DNA of 64,000 nucleotides from Prevotella sp. P2-180 (GCF_002251435.1 NZ_NPJI01000090.1:62001-126000), one strand, 5' to 3'; positions 7,994-16,415 are shown, counted from the first letter of the stretch. Numbers and translations are program-made. Notes: a model not told the origin generated them from the sequence alone.

Positions 7994-8437
7994 ATGGCAG
8001 ATTTGACTAATCAACAGAAAAGGGATTGGGCAAAGACCCTTTACCTTAAGGAGAACCTTACGCAGCAGGAAATTGCCGACCGCGTAGGGGTCTCACGCGT
8101 ATCCGTCTCCAACTGGATCCGACAGAACAAGTGGGAGGAGCAGCGCACTGCTCTCACTCTTACTCGCGAGGAACAGGTGCGCTCGCTCTATCGCCAGGTC
8201 GGAGAGATTAACAAGACAATAGAGGCAAGACCTGAAGGTGAACGCTTCGCTAACTCAGCCGAGGCTGACATCATCGGTAAACTTTCCAAGGCCATCAAGC
8301 AAATGGAAACTGAGGTGGGAATCGCCGAAGTCGTTTCCGTACTCACCAAGTTCATAGAGTTCCTTAGGCCGCAAGACCATCAGAAGGCTAAGGAAGTCGT
8401 GTCTTGGGCTGATGCTTTCATTAAATCTATATTGTAG
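7994..8437 (+). CDS. Terminase small subunit-like HTH protein
   Basis: 147 aa from ATG at 7994; the longer frame from 7943 would include the promoter. N-terminal helix-turn-helix at residues about 20-42 (LTQQEIADRVGVSRVSVSNW) for DNA recognition, then a helical oligomerisation region. It should recognise phage DNA and recruit the large subunit for packaging. One base separates its stop from the large terminase ATG, so the two are translationally coupled. Confidence 0.8.
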   Translation: MADLTNQQKRDWAKTLYLKENLTQQEIADRVGVSRVSVSNWIRQNKWEEQRTALTLTREEQVRSLYRQVGEINKTIEARPEGERFANSAEADIIGKLSKAIKQMETEVGIAEVVSVLTKFIEFLRPQDHQKAKEVVSWADAFIKSIL

Positions 8438-8438
8438 C

Positions 8439-9971
8439 ATGAAACAGATTGATAAAAACGCTCTCGCTAATTGGGAAAAATACAAGGAAAACGTTTATCG
8501 TTCAACTCCTGTTGACCAGAATATGTCTCATGCCGAACGTGAGAAGCATCGCGCCTGGCTTGAGGCTCATCCCGTCGAATGGATTAAGTTCTTTTTCCCT
8601 GGATATGCAAAATACGAGTTCGCCGACTTCCAGAAAAGGGCTATACGACGAATCCTCGCCAACGACGAATGGTTTGAGGTGCTCTCATGGTCGCGTGAGC
8701 TGGCTAAATCCACAGTCACTATGTTCATCGTCTCTTACCTCGCCCTCACTGGCAAGAAGCGAAATATCATTCTCACTTCTAACAGCAAGGACAATGCCGT
8801 CCGTCTTCTCGCGCCTTATCGAGCCAACTTCGAGGCTAATGGACGAATCATCGCTTATTATGGCAAGCAGCAGTCCATCGGTGCGTGGACAGAGGAGGAG
8901 TTCATCACCAAGTCGGGTGTCGCTTTCCGGGCCATCGGTGCCGGACAGTCACCGCGTGGTTCACGTAACGAGTCCATTCGTCCTGACGTACTACTCGTAG
9001 ATGACTTCGACACTGACGAGGATTGCAAGAACCCCGACATCATACAGAAACGGTGGGAATGGTGGGAACAGGCGCTTTATCCCACTCGGTCAACTTCTGA
9101 ACCTACACTCATCATCTTCTGCGGAAACATCATCGCCAAGGACTGCTGCGTAACTCGTGCAGGGGAGATTGCTGACCATTGGGACATCGTCAACATTCGC
9201 GACAAGCATGGTAAGAGCACATGGCCAGAGAAAAACTCCGAGGAGCACATCGACCGCACACTCTCCAAAATATCCACAATGTCACAACAGCATGAGTATT
9301 TCAACAATCCCATCAGTCAGGGCGAAATCTTCAAGGACGTGGTATATGCCAAGGTGCCGCCGCTTTCCAAGTTCAAGGCACTCGTCATCTATGGAGACCC
9401 CGCGCCTGGCGAGTCTAAGGGAAAGAAGGGAACGTCTTTCAAGGCGGTCATGCTACTCGGAAAACTCAACGACAAGCTCTATGTCATCAAGGCTCGACTC
9501 GCTCACGCGCTCAACGCTGAGTTCATCGACTGGTACGTCGAACTCCTTCAGTTCGTCGCCAACAAATCTAATGTCTATTGCTGGATGGAGAACAACAAAC
9601 TTCAAGACCCTTTCTTCCAGCAGGTCTTCAAGCCGCTCGTACAAAAGGTCAGGAAGGACAAGGGCATCGACCTCTACATCCGAGGCGATGAGGAGAAGAA
9701 GACGGAAAAGGCCACTCGCATCGAGGCAAATCTTGAACCAATCAACCGTGCGGGCAATCTCATCCTCAACATCGACGAGAAGGACAACCCGCACATGAAG
9801 GAACTCGAAGACCAGTTCAAGCTCTTCACTCTTAACCTCAAATATCCTGCCGACGGTCCCGACGCTGTCGAGGGTGGACTGAGAAAGCTCAACTCCCTCA
9901 TCTCAGCCCTCGAACCGCCCGTCAAAATCAATGCATCACAACTTCGTTCTAAAAATAAGTACAGACTATGA
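8439..9971 (+). CDS. Terminase large subunit
   Basis: 510 aa. ATPase motor and nuclease that fills heads with DNA. Variant Walker A SRELAKST at residues 85-92, Walker B-type DVLLVDDFDTDE around 185-196, and an RNase H-like nuclease half beginning near LVIYGDPAPG with its first acidic residue. Length is normal for Mu-type large terminases. The upstream ATG in the same frame (8412) lies inside the small subunit gene and is not preferred. The stop overlaps the next gene (ATGA at 9968-9971). Confidence 0.92.
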   Translation: MKQIDKNALANWEKYKENVYRSTPVDQNMSHAEREKHRAWLEAHPVEWIKFFFPGYAKYEFADFQKRAIRRILANDEWFEVLSWSRELAKSTVTMFIVSYLALTGKKRNIILTSNSKDNAVRLLAPYRANFEANGRIIAYYGKQQSIGAWTEEEFITKSGVAFRAIGAGQSPRGSRNESIRPDVLLVDDFDTDEDCKNPDIIQKRWEWWEQALYPTRSTSEPTLIIFCGNIIAKDCCVTRAGEIADHWDIVNIRDKHGKSTWPEKNSEEHIDRTLSKISTMSQQHEYFNNPISQGEIFKDVVYAKVPPLSKFKALVIYGDPAPGESKGKKGTSFKAVMLLGKLNDKLYVIKARLAHALNAEFIDWYVELLQFVANKSNVYCWMENNKLQDPFFQQVFKPLVQKVRKDKGIDLYIRGDEEKKTEKATRIEANLEPINRAGNLILNIDEKDNPHMKELEDQFKLFTLNLKYPADGPDAVEGGLRKLNSLISALEPPVKINASQLRSKNKYRL

Positions 9972-10393
9972 CAAACTTCATATCTATAGCTGACTACGAT
10001 GCCAGCATACATCGGGAAATTCTCGACAGCCTCGTGCGTGAGGACATTTCTATCATCGACATCTGCGAGGACAGGGCCATTGCCGAAATGCGCTCTTACC
10101 TCGCCAAGCGATACGACTGCGACGCCATCTTCTCTCAGGCAGGTGACAACCGTCATCCCCTCGTCCTCATGATGGCTCTCGACATAGCCATCTATCACAT
10201 CTTCTCCATTCACAACCCCGTCAAGCTATCCCAACTCCGAAAGGATCGCTACGAGAGGGCAACCGAATGGCTTAAGGCGGTCGCTAAGGGCGACATCTCC
10301 ATCGAGGGAGCACCGCCCGCACCTTCTGATATTCTGGTATCAAACCAACCAATGAGAATTGTTTCAAATCCAAAAAGACATAATCACTTCTAA
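9968..10393 (+). CDS. Mu gp36-like protein (DUF1320)
   Basis: 141 aa. Resembles the DUF1320 family of Mu-like phages: a helical protein with an early DIIDICEDRAIAEMRSYL-like helix that in Mu sits with head-completion genes. Likely a head-tail connector or neck component. Starts within the terminase stop and lies three bases before the portal gene, so it belongs to one transcript. Here it lies before the portal, unlike its place after the capsid gene in Mu. Confidence 0.7.
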   Translation: MTNFISIADYDASIHREILDSLVREDISIIDICEDRAIAEMRSYLAKRYDCDAIFSQAGDNRHPLVLMMALDIAIYHIFSIHNPVKLSQLRKDRYERATEWLKAVAKGDISIEGAPPAPSDILVSNQPMRIVSNPKRHNHF

Positions 10394-10396
10394 GAT

Positions 10397-11800
10397 ATGG
10401 CACGCAAAAAGAAAAACAACAGAATTTCCGTCGGAGGTCTCAGACCTATGCCGGGACAAACCAAGCCGAACACCATCATTCTTTCGGCTCCTAAACGCTT
10501 CGGCATCGACATCTCGTCGTTCATCAGCGCCGTCAATGCGGCTGACAACATAGATTTCTACCGTCGTACTCGTCTCTATGACCTCTACGACGACATAATG
10601 ATTGACACTCATCTCACCTCCGTTATAGAGCGCCGGCGCAATGCCGTCAACGGCACTCACATCTCTTTCCAGCGCGACGGCATTCCCGACGAGACCATCA
10701 ACGAGCAGCTGCGCTCGCCATGGTTCGGCCGACTCGTGGGCGACATCATCGATGCCAAGTTCTACGGCTTCTCGCTCATGCAGTTCTATCGCGACGAGCA
10801 CGGGTGGGTCAACTACGACCTCATACCTCGAAAGCATGTTGACCCCGTACGTCGTGCCATCATGCGCTTCCAGGACAACATCTCAGGCACTCCCTGGGAC
10901 GAATATCCCAACCTCCTCTTCGTAGGACAGCCGCGAGACCTCGGTATGCTCGTCAAGGCAGCTCCGTGGGTCATCTACAAGCGCAACGATGTCGCCGACT
11001 GGGCACAGTTCGCTGAAATCTTTGGTATGCCCATAGAGGACTATACCTACGACAATGGCGACGACGAGGCGCGTGAACGTACCATTCAGGACGCCAAGGA
11101 GGCGGGTGCGCTCAAAAAGTATATTCACGCAAAGGACGTCGAACTCAAACTGCTCGAATCCGGAAACAAGACTGGTTCAAGCGACCTCTACGACAAACTT
11201 TGCGAACGCTGCAACAAGGAAATGTCCAAGCTCTTCCTCGGCAACACCCTAACCACCGAAGCTCAGTCAACTGGCTCTGAGGCTCTCGGCAACGTCCACA
11301 AAAAGGAAGAGGATCAAATCCTCAAAGCCGACCAGAAGTATGTCCTCAACGTACTCAACTACGACATGACCGACATCTTCACCGCCATGGGCATTGACAC
11401 CTCTGGCGGCGAATTCGTCTTCCCCGAACCCAAGTCCATCGACCTCACTGCCAAGGCAAACATCCTCGTACAGCTTAACTCCAACTGGCGTCTCCCCATC
11501 TCCGACGACTATCTCTACGACACCTTCGGAATCGAAAAACCAGAAAACTACGACCAGCTCAAAGCCCAGATCGAGGAATCCCACCTCCTCACCCAAGTCC
11601 TAAACTCCAACCTCCAATTCCCCCAATCCGACGAGACCCCATCCACCTCCCCTACACCCCCTACAAAACCTACACCCTCCTCATCCGCCAAGCCACCGTT
11701 CCCGACAGTTTCGCTGTCGGGCAAATCCCCCATCTCCTCCTTCCTCCGCCGTTTTTTCGCATTAGCCCCTCTACACCGAGGGGCAGCTTTAGAATGGTAG
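10397..11800 (+). CDS. Phage portal protein (Mu gp29-like, DUF935)
   Basis: 467 aa. DUF935-type portal: entry ring for DNA in the head. Family features include DTHLTSVIERRRNAV near residue 65, FYGFSLMQFYRDEHG near 120, and IFGMPIEDY with a following RERTIQ near 215-230. The last 60 residues are a Pro/Thr/Ser-rich tail with two encoded hairpins: repeat A2, read as KPPFPTVSLSGK, and a GC-rich hairpin read as LAPLHRGAA. The canonical fold probably ends near residue 405. The stop overlaps the MuF start (ATGGTAG). Confidence 0.9.
   Translation: MARKKKNNRISVGGLRPMPGQTKPNTIILSAPKRFGIDISSFISAVNAADNIDFYRRTRLYDLYDDIMIDTHLTSVIERRRNAVNGTHISFQRDGIPDETINEQLRSPWFGRLVGDIIDAKFYGFSLMQFYRDEHGWVNYDLIPRKHVDPVRRAIMRFQDNISGTPWDEYPNLLFVGQPRDLGMLVKAAPWVIYKRNDVADWAQFAEIFGMPIEDYTYDNGDDEARERTIQDAKEAGALKKYIHAKDVELKLLESGNKTGSSDLYDKLCERCNKEMSKLFLGNTLTTEAQSTGSEALGNVHKKEEDQILKADQKYVLNVLNYDMTDIFTAMGIDTSGGEFVFPEPKSIDLTAKANILVQLNSNWRLPISDDYLYDTFGIEKPENYDQLKAQIEESHLLTQVLNSNLQFPQSDETPSTSPTPPTKPTPSSSAKPPFPTVSLSGKSPISSFLRRFFALAPLHRGAALEW
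11692..11721 (+). repeat. Hairpin repeat family A, copy A2 (in portal gene)
   Basis: Arms CCCGACAG / CTGTCGGG, loop TTTCG, eight perfect pairs. In frame inside the portal C-terminal tail, where it encodes PPFPTVSLSG. Confidence 0.85.
11765..11784 (+). repeat. GC-rich hairpin at end of portal gene
   Basis: GCCCCTC, six-base loop, GAGGGGC: seven perfect pairs just before the portal stop. Single copy in this window and unlike families A and B. It may be a third dispersed element. Confidence 0.5.
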
Positions 11801-13176
11801 TCAACTCCCTCTACTACAATTCCCCTCAGCCCTTCAAGGCCGAGCAAACCACCATCTCCATCTCCGATGAAGTACTCACCGCCGCCCTCCAATCCATCTA
11901 CTCCCAAAATCCCAACCCAACCACCCCCACAATAGAACCCCACCTCTTCGCCGCCATCTCCAAAACCCTCCTCTCCGCCCTAAAAGAGCCACAGTTCCCG
12001 GCAGTTTCGCTGCTGGGCATTGACCCCATCCTCCCCGCCCTCCGTCATTCCATCGATGTCTTCGCCGCCTTCAAGGTCCACCGTGCCCAATCCGACATGG
12101 CAGCCCGCCTCCTTGATTCCAACGGCAATCTAAAGCCGTTCGAACAGTGGAAAGCAGAAGTCCTCCCTATAGCCTCCCACCAGTGCGGCACTTGGCTCGA
12201 AACAGAATACAACACCGCAGTCCTCCGTGCCCGTCAAACCGCCCAATGGCAGCAGTTCCTCGCCGAGAAGGACGTCCTCCCCAACCTCAAATGGCTTCCC
12301 TCCACATCTCCCACCCCCGGAGCCGACCACCGTCTCTACTGGAACACCATCCTCCCCATCGACCACCCCTTCTGGGACCAGCACCGCCCCGGCGACCGTT
12401 GGAACTGCAAGTGTTCCCTCACTTCCACCGACGAGTCCCCCACGCCCGTCCCCTCCGAAGAAGAGCCACCGTTCCCGACGGTTTCGCCGTCGGGCAACAA
12501 TCCCCATCCCGGTCTCGCCGGCAACCCCGCCAAAACCCGCGCCATCTTCTCCCAAGACCACCCCTATTTCCCCAAGGACTGCAACCACTGCGCCTTCTAC
12601 AAGCCCAACGTCAAGTCCCGACTCCGCTCCCTCTTCAAGGCGCAAACAAAAGACTGCTACAACTGTCCATACATCGATGGATGTATTGATAGGGTAACAA
12701 AGACTCGCAAAGAAAAAAAACACTTCAAGAACCAAGCTATTTTAGAGGAAGCCATTAAGTGGGCTGATACACATCTAAAAGAATATATTTTGGATAATAA
12801 TAAAAAAGCATATAGATTATATTTACATGACAAAGAAGGCAATACAGTAGTAATTAATAAAGATTATATAAACGAAACTTATTCAAAGAATAAAAGAAAT
12901 AGAAAATTGGCAAAGACAATGAGTTTAGCGACAATGGTAGAAGAATGGATGCCATTAGCAAAAATCGTAAGAACAGAGGATGGAATACATCACTCGTGCA
13001 ACTTTCTTGTCTTTGAGGCGACATACCTTGATGTTACAATAGAAGCGAAAGCAAGAGACCATGGGGCATATAGCATTCTACATACTATGAGAATAAAAAA
13101 GTTGGAAAATCCCCCCGAACGCACGGCTAACGCCGCCGATATGAGTGGACTAACCAACTTCTCGTCGCAAAATTAG
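11794..13176 (+). CDS. MuF-type head protein with C-terminal toxin-like module
   Basis: 460 aa. Residues about 30-220 resemble the Mu gpF / SPP1 gp7 minor head domain, ending in the family signature HPFWDQHRPGDRWNCKCSL. Two hairpin repeats (A3, A4) are read through in frame at about residues 65-75 and 224-234. A Cys cluster follows (DCNHCAFY and DCYNCPYIDGC, about 264-300), then from about 305 a charged domain with HHSCNFLVF and ARDHGAYSILH. From about 12690 base use turns abruptly AT-rich, unlike the C-rich DNA before it, as expected for a swapped module. MuF proteins often end in nuclease domains of the barnase/EndoU/colicin E5-D/RelE type; that identity is inferred here. No immunity gene is evident. 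Confidence 0.75.
   Translation: MVVNSLYYNSPQPFKAEQTTISISDEVLTAALQSIYSQNPNPTTPTIEPHLFAAISKTLLSALKEPQFPAVSLLGIDPILPALRHSIDVFAAFKVHRAQSDMAARLLDSNGNLKPFEQWKAEVLPIASHQCGTWLETEYNTAVLRARQTAQWQQFLAEKDVLPNLKWLPSTSPTPGADHRLYWNTILPIDHPFWDQHRPGDRWNCKCSLTSTDESPTPVPSEEEPPFPTVSPSGNNPHPGLAGNPAKTRAIFSQDHPYFPKDCNHCAFYKPNVKSRLRSLFKAQTKDCYNCPYIDGCIDRVTKTRKEKKHFKNQAILEEAIKWADTHLKEYILDNNKKAYRLYLHDKEGNTVVINKDYINETYSKNKRNRKLAKTMSLATMVEEWMPLAKIVRTEDGIHHSCNFLVFEATYLDVTIEAKARDHGAYSILHTMRIKKLENPPERTANAADMSGLTNFSSQN
11988..12017 (+). repeat. Hairpin repeat family A, copy A3 (in MuF gene)
   Basis: Arms CCCGGCAG / CTGCTGGG with one G.T pair, loop TTTCG; flank GCCACAGTT differs by one base. Read in frame as EPQFPAVSLLG. 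Confidence 0.8.
12465..12494 (+). repeat. Hairpin repeat family A, copy A4 (in MuF gene)
   Basis: Arms CCCGACGG / CCGTCGGG, loop TTTCG, eight perfect pairs. Read in frame as EPPFPTVSPSG, between the MuF domain and the Cys cluster. Confidence 0.85.
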
Positions 13177-13217
13177 CAATATTTCCACAATCCCCAAACA
13201 AAATCCTCAAAAATATT

Positions 13218-13802
13218 ATGAACATTAACGATTTTAAACGAAAAATACAAGAAAAGCAGGCTCAAATAACAAAAGCCATACACCATTCTCTCCCAATCAA
13301 GATTGGAAGAAAAGCCGCCGACCACTTTCAGGACAACTTCCGAAAAGGCGGTTACGTCAACAACGGTCTCATGCCCTGGCCACAAACTCAACGCCAAAAG
13401 GCGGGAGGCGACCATGCCTATTCCCAATATGGTCCTCTCCTCTCTGCCCGCAACTATCTCTTCGGCTCCATACGCTACGTCCCAGGCGACGCAACCGTAA
13501 CCGTAGGCACTTCCGTACCCTACGCTGCCGTTCACAACCAGGGAGCAACCGTCACCACTCATCCAACCGTCACACCCAAAATGCGAAAGTTCGCATGGCG
13601 ACAGTTCTTCTCTGCCAAGGAAAAGAAGGGAGACCAATCCCCCGAAGCCTCCAAGTGGAAAGCACTCGCCCTCACTAAGAAGCAAAAACTCGATGTCACG
13701 GCCCGCATCCCGCAGCGTCAGTTCATCGGACCGTCCGCTGAACTCAAACAAAACATTCAGAATACAGTAGAAAACGAAATCAGAAACATTTTAAATTCAT
13801 AA
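13218..13802 (+). CDS. Phage virion morphogenesis protein (Mu gpG-like)
   Basis: 194 aa. Matches the virion morphogenesis / tail completion family: a middle segment with LFGSIRYVPGDATVTVGTSV followed by PYAAVHNQGA and a late IPQRQFIGPS, the hallmark order of the family. Likely works at head-tail joining. It follows the MuF gene after a 41-base AT-rich gap and precedes the gp37-like gene by four bases. Composition returns to that of the rest of the phage. Confidence 0.88.
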   Translation: MNINDFKRKIQEKQAQITKAIHHSLPIKIGRKAADHFQDNFRKGGYVNNGLMPWPQTQRQKAGGDHAYSQYGPLLSARNYLFGSIRYVPGDATVTVGTSVPYAAVHNQGATVTTHPTVTPKMRKFAWRQFFSAKEKKGDQSPEASKWKALALTKKQKLDVTARIPQRQFIGPSAELKQNIQNTVENEIRNILNS

Positions 13803-13806
13803 AACA

Positions 13807-14244
13807 ATGGAACAGTTCTTACTATCACTGCTTAGGCACATCGCCTACAACTTCCCGCAACTCTCACTCGTAGCAGAAGACTGCGGACAACTCGAAACCC
13901 AGGAAGACAACTATCCTGTCACTTTCCCATGCGTACTCGTCGGAAACACAGACATCAGCTGGACCGACCTCGACGAGCAAGGCTCATCACAACGAGGAAC
14001 CGCCACCATCACCGTACGCCTCGCCATCGACTGCTACGACGATGTCCACATCGGCTCCACACAAGAATCCTCCATCGCCAACCGCTACCGCCTCGCCACC
14101 GATCTCCACAACTCCCTCCAATCCCTCGAATTCGACAACCTCCCCAACATCTACCCCCTCACCCGCCAGCGCTCCCGAGACTACACCCTTCCCGGCAACA
14201 TCAAAATCTACGAATCCCTCTACACCTTCCTAATCTCCGATTAA
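13807..14244 (+). CDS. Mu gp37-like / tail terminator-position protein
   Basis: 145 aa. The layout of an N-terminal helix, a beta core (TITVRLAIDCYD) and a C-terminal strand pair (NIKIYESLYTFLI) fits gp37/tail-terminator-type proteins, which cap the tail tube before joining to the head. Last gene of the rightward late operon. Its stop is three bases before hairpin A5, which fills the space to the convergent early operon. Identity rests on size, fold pattern and order. Confidence 0.6.
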   Translation: MEQFLLSLLRHIAYNFPQLSLVAEDCGQLETQEDNYPVTFPCVLVGNTDISWTDLDEQGSSQRGTATITVRLAIDCYDDVHIGSTQESSIANRYRLATDLHNSLQSLEFDNLPNIYPLTRQRSRDYTLPGNIKIYESLYTFLISD

Positions 14245-14246
14245 AA

Positions 14247-14276
14247 GCCACCGTTCCCGGCAGTTTTGCTGCCGGG
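14247..14276 (+). repeat. Hairpin repeat family A, copy A5; possible two-way terminator
   Basis: Arms CCCGGCAG / CTGCCGGG, loop TTTTG, eight perfect pairs. It exactly fills the gap between the ends of the convergent late and early operons. No T-run follows on either side, so intrinsic termination is uncertain. Confidence 0.85.
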
Positions 14277-14278
14277 CA

Positions 14279-14560
14279 TCACTTCCCCTCCTCTTCATCC
14301 CGAAACAGCTCCAGCTGCTTCGCCGTCAGCCTCGGCATCCTCACCCGTGGAACAGGCTTCAGAGCAATATCTTTCAATTCTCCCACCTTCTTCCTTATTA
14401 TCGCCATAATCCTCCCTTCGCTGATAAAAAACTCCTGTTCCGAAAGCAAACGCAGAGCATCGTCGAAGCGTAATCTCTGCTTCTCCGTCAACTCATAGTA
14501 ACGACGGCACAATGCCTCGTCACGCAACCTAATCAATTCGCTGTTCCGTCCTTTGCCCAT
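14279..14560 (-). CDS. Small phage protein, conserved-type, function unknown
   Basis: 93 aa from ATG at 14560 (MGKGRNSELIRLRD); the frame extends to 14581 but that start would lie within the promoter. All-helical and charged, with LRDEALCRRYYELTEKQRLR and a helical stretch EQEFFISEGRIMAIIRKKV that could form a DNA-binding helix pair. I do not recognise a family. It has its own promoter (14579-14586) and so may be expressed apart from the early operon. A regulator of late genes is a guess from position. Confidence 0.65.
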   Translation of the reverse strand: MGKGRNSELIRLRDEALCRRYYELTEKQRLRFDDALRLLSEQEFFISEGRIMAIIRKKVGELKDIALKPVPRVRMPRLTAKQLELFRDEEEGK

Positions 14561-14578
14561 ATTGATAAAAAAACACTG

Positions 14579-14586
14579 CAAAGATA
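14579..14586 (-). promoter_or_regulatory. Promoter -7 element (TATCTTTG)
   Basis: Perfect TAnnTTTG on the minus strand, with a start point expected about 8-10 bases on, close before the ATG at 14560. Confidence 0.6.
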
Positions 14587-14670
14587 ATCAATAATCATAA
14601 AAAAACAAAAGAATGACCGCACTTTTTTATCAGTACAGCCATTCTCGTTTACTCTGTCAACACTTTCTTC

Positions 14671-15318
14671 CTACAATCGGCAGAAACTCGGCTCAAGCCG
14701 TCTCCAAACACCATCCTTGTCTCTCTTCGAGAAATAATAGTTCAAAGCCGTACCCTGAACAACGTTGCTCTCCTTGAACAACTGCATTATCTCACCATAC
14801 TCACTGTCAAACTTGCTTTCAAGCTCATACAACTTGCTGATGCTCTTGTAGTCCAGCTTGCCCTGCTTGTTGCGTTCCAACAGCGTCATCGCCAACTGGT
14901 AAATCGGGTCATCAGCACCCTTCTCGCTCGCCTGCATGTACTTCTTGAGGTACTCCAACAGCCGCTCCGCTGCCATATCAGCACGCTCGTCAAACGTCTT
15001 TACCTTGTTGCTCCTTATCTCAAGCTTCAGGTCACCGTGGACAATAGTGTAGCTCGTCTGGTCGCCAAACCGCGTCATGCCATACTCTGACATCACCTTC
15101 TTGAACGACTCGCTCTCGCCGTCAAGCCACTTCTTAAATCCTACAACTTCCGACTCTATCAGCTCAACCTTACCGAACACGTCATTCATAAACGCGTTCC
15201 TCAGAGTCTCGTAAGCCTCCTTACGGTCTTCACGCTGCTTCTTGTCCTCACTCTGCAACTGCTCCAACAGCTGCCTTCTCTCTTCAGGACTTAACCCTGC
15301 CAAATCAATTTTTGCCAT
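14671..15318 (-). CDS. DUF3164 family Mu-like phage protein
   Basis: 215 aa. Matches the DUF3164 family found in the early region of Mu-like phages: an N-terminal charged helix, then a core with YGMTRFGDQTSYTIVHGDLK and a helical C-terminal half. No signal or membrane segment. Function is not established; its position among replication and regulation genes suggests a role in DNA metabolism during transposition. Hairpin A6 separates it from the upstream GemA-like gene. Confidence 0.78.
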   Translation of the reverse strand: MAKIDLAGLSPEERRQLLEQLQSEDKKQREDRKEAYETLRNAFMNDVFGKVELIESEVVGFKKWLDGESESFKKVMSEYGMTRFGDQTSYTIVHGDLKLEIRSNKVKTFDERADMAAERLLEYLKKYMQASEKGADDPIYQLAMTLLERNKQGKLDYKSISKLYELESKFDSEYGEIMQLFKESNVVQGTALNYYFSKRDKDGVWRRLEPSFCRL

Positions 15319-15370
15319 AAAAAATTATTTTAAAAAGATAATAAAAAAGTTCTTCATTCTCTCCTCCTCA

Positions 15371-15400
15371 GCCACCGTTCCCTGCGGTTTTGCCGCAGGG
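15371..15400 (+). repeat. Hairpin repeat family A, copy A6
   Basis: Arms CCCTGCGG / CCGCAGGG, loop TTTTG, eight perfect pairs. Intergenic between two leftward early genes. Confidence 0.85.
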
Positions 15401-15404
15401 TCCA

Positions 15405-15839
15405 TCACCCTGCTCTCTCCTCCTTCTTCGAGTTTATCGCCCTCATCTTCTTAGTCAGCCTCTTTAGCTCCTCGCAGTCCAGTTCCCTGAACTCCTTACC
15501 CGCTATCCGAGGCTGCCGACAAAACTCATTCACCTTCCCCCAGTCAGCCGTATCAACACCATACAACTGCATCTGATGCAAAGCCATCGAACGGCACTTC
15601 TTCTTCTCCCTGATCAGAGCGGCGCGTTTCAACGCCTCGCCCACCGGCTCTCTGTTAGGAACCATCCTCTCCATCGAGTCGCAGCAGCTGTAATACTCGC
15701 TCTCAGTCATCTCGCGCAGATGCACCGTCCGGCCAAATGTGAACTGTTTCACTATCTGCTCCTTCAGCTCTTCCCTGTCGCCACTGTAAGGCATTCGGTT
15801 CAATGCTGAATAAAACCTTGCATAGTTTTCCATTCTCAT
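15405..15839 (-). CDS. GemA-like early regulatory protein
   Basis: 144 aa. The C-terminal half (MQLYGVDTADWGKVNEFC, then CEELKRLTKKMRAI) resembles Mu GemA / DUF1018 proteins, which modulate host gene expression and DNA topology after infection. The N-terminal half is charged and not recognised. Start ATG overlaps the stop of the DUF4406 gene (ATGA). The match is modest, so the name is tentative. Confidence 0.5.
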   Translation of the reverse strand: MRMENYARFYSALNRMPYSGDREELKEQIVKQFTFGRTVHLREMTESEYYSCCDSMERMVPNREPVGEALKRAALIREKKKCRSMALHQMQLYGVDTADWGKVNEFCRQPRIAGKEFRELDCEELKRLTKKMRAINSKKEERAG

Positions 15840-16159
15840 CTCTCCTGTATTGTCCGCACGCCACTCTCATAATACACCGTCAGACCGCAGCTGCTCGCCA
15901 CGTCAAGCTCCAACTTGCACCCCTTCGACTGCTCCCAGCCGTCCATCATGCAGATAGCGTCACATTCAAGCAGCATCTTCATGTCCGCCTTCATGTGTAC
16001 ACGCCAGTCCTCACTCTGGTCAACGCCATTGTCAAACGGGTTCACCGGCTCATAACCACAGAACCTGCAATAAGCAGCACATAGCGCAAAAGCAACCTTA
16101 CGATCCTCCAAGTCATGGTGCGCTATCGCACCGCTAATGTAAATCTTCTCTTTCTTCAT
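15836..16159 (-). CDS. DUF4406 / nucleoside 2-deoxyribosyltransferase-like protein
   Basis: 107 aa. Contains the pattern of the DUF4406 family, related to nucleoside deoxyribosyltransferases: YISGAIAHHD at the N-terminus, PVNPFDNG, then CDAICMMDGWEQSKGCKLE near residue 75. In phages such proteins are thought to act on nucleotides; the substrate is unknown. Translationally coupled to the GemA-like gene. Confidence 0.75.
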   Translation of the reverse strand: MKKEKIYISGAIAHHDLEDRKVAFALCAAYCRFCGYEPVNPFDNGVDQSEDWRVHMKADMKMLLECDAICMMDGWEQSKGCKLELDVASSCGLTVYYESGVRTIQER

Positions 16160-16216
16160 AATTCTTAATTCTTAATTTATAATTCTTAATTCTTCACTCT
16201 TCATTCATCATTCTTC
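16160..16216. repeat. AT-rich degenerate tandem repeat (ATTCTTA units)
   Basis: Runs of AATTCTTA and TTCATTC units fill the gap between two early genes. Simple-sequence spacers of this kind are common in Bacteroidota. Confidence 0.6.
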
Positions 16217-16415
16217 ATTTAGCAATGTTCACCTTCTCCGCAACCCTCAGCCACTTGATCATCCTCGCTGCATAAACCGGGTCAGTCAGTTCCACAACCC
16301 TGCAACCAGGAGTCTTCGCCTTACGTAGCCTAATGTCACACTCAGCCTTCTCCATCCAGTCCTCCACCACCAGCGGAAGGCTCATATTCCTTATCAATAT
16401 CTGATACTTTTCCAT
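16215..16415 (-). CDS. Small early phage protein, function unknown
   Basis: 66 aa, mixed charge, no signal or membrane segment (MEKYQILIRNMSLPLVVEDW at the start). Family not recognised. It lies between the second ATPase gene and the DUF4406 gene in the same direction. Intact frame and operon position support it as a real gene. Confidence 0.6.
   Translation of the reverse strand: MEKYQILIRNMSLPLVVEDWMEKAECDIRLRKAKTPGCRVVELTDPVYAARMIKWLRVAEKVNIAK

Noticed and set aside
12130..12735. Long frames on both strands in the MuF gene
   Set aside because: Caused by extreme C-richness in this stretch; only the MuF frame gives recognisable domains and joins cleanly to its neighbours.
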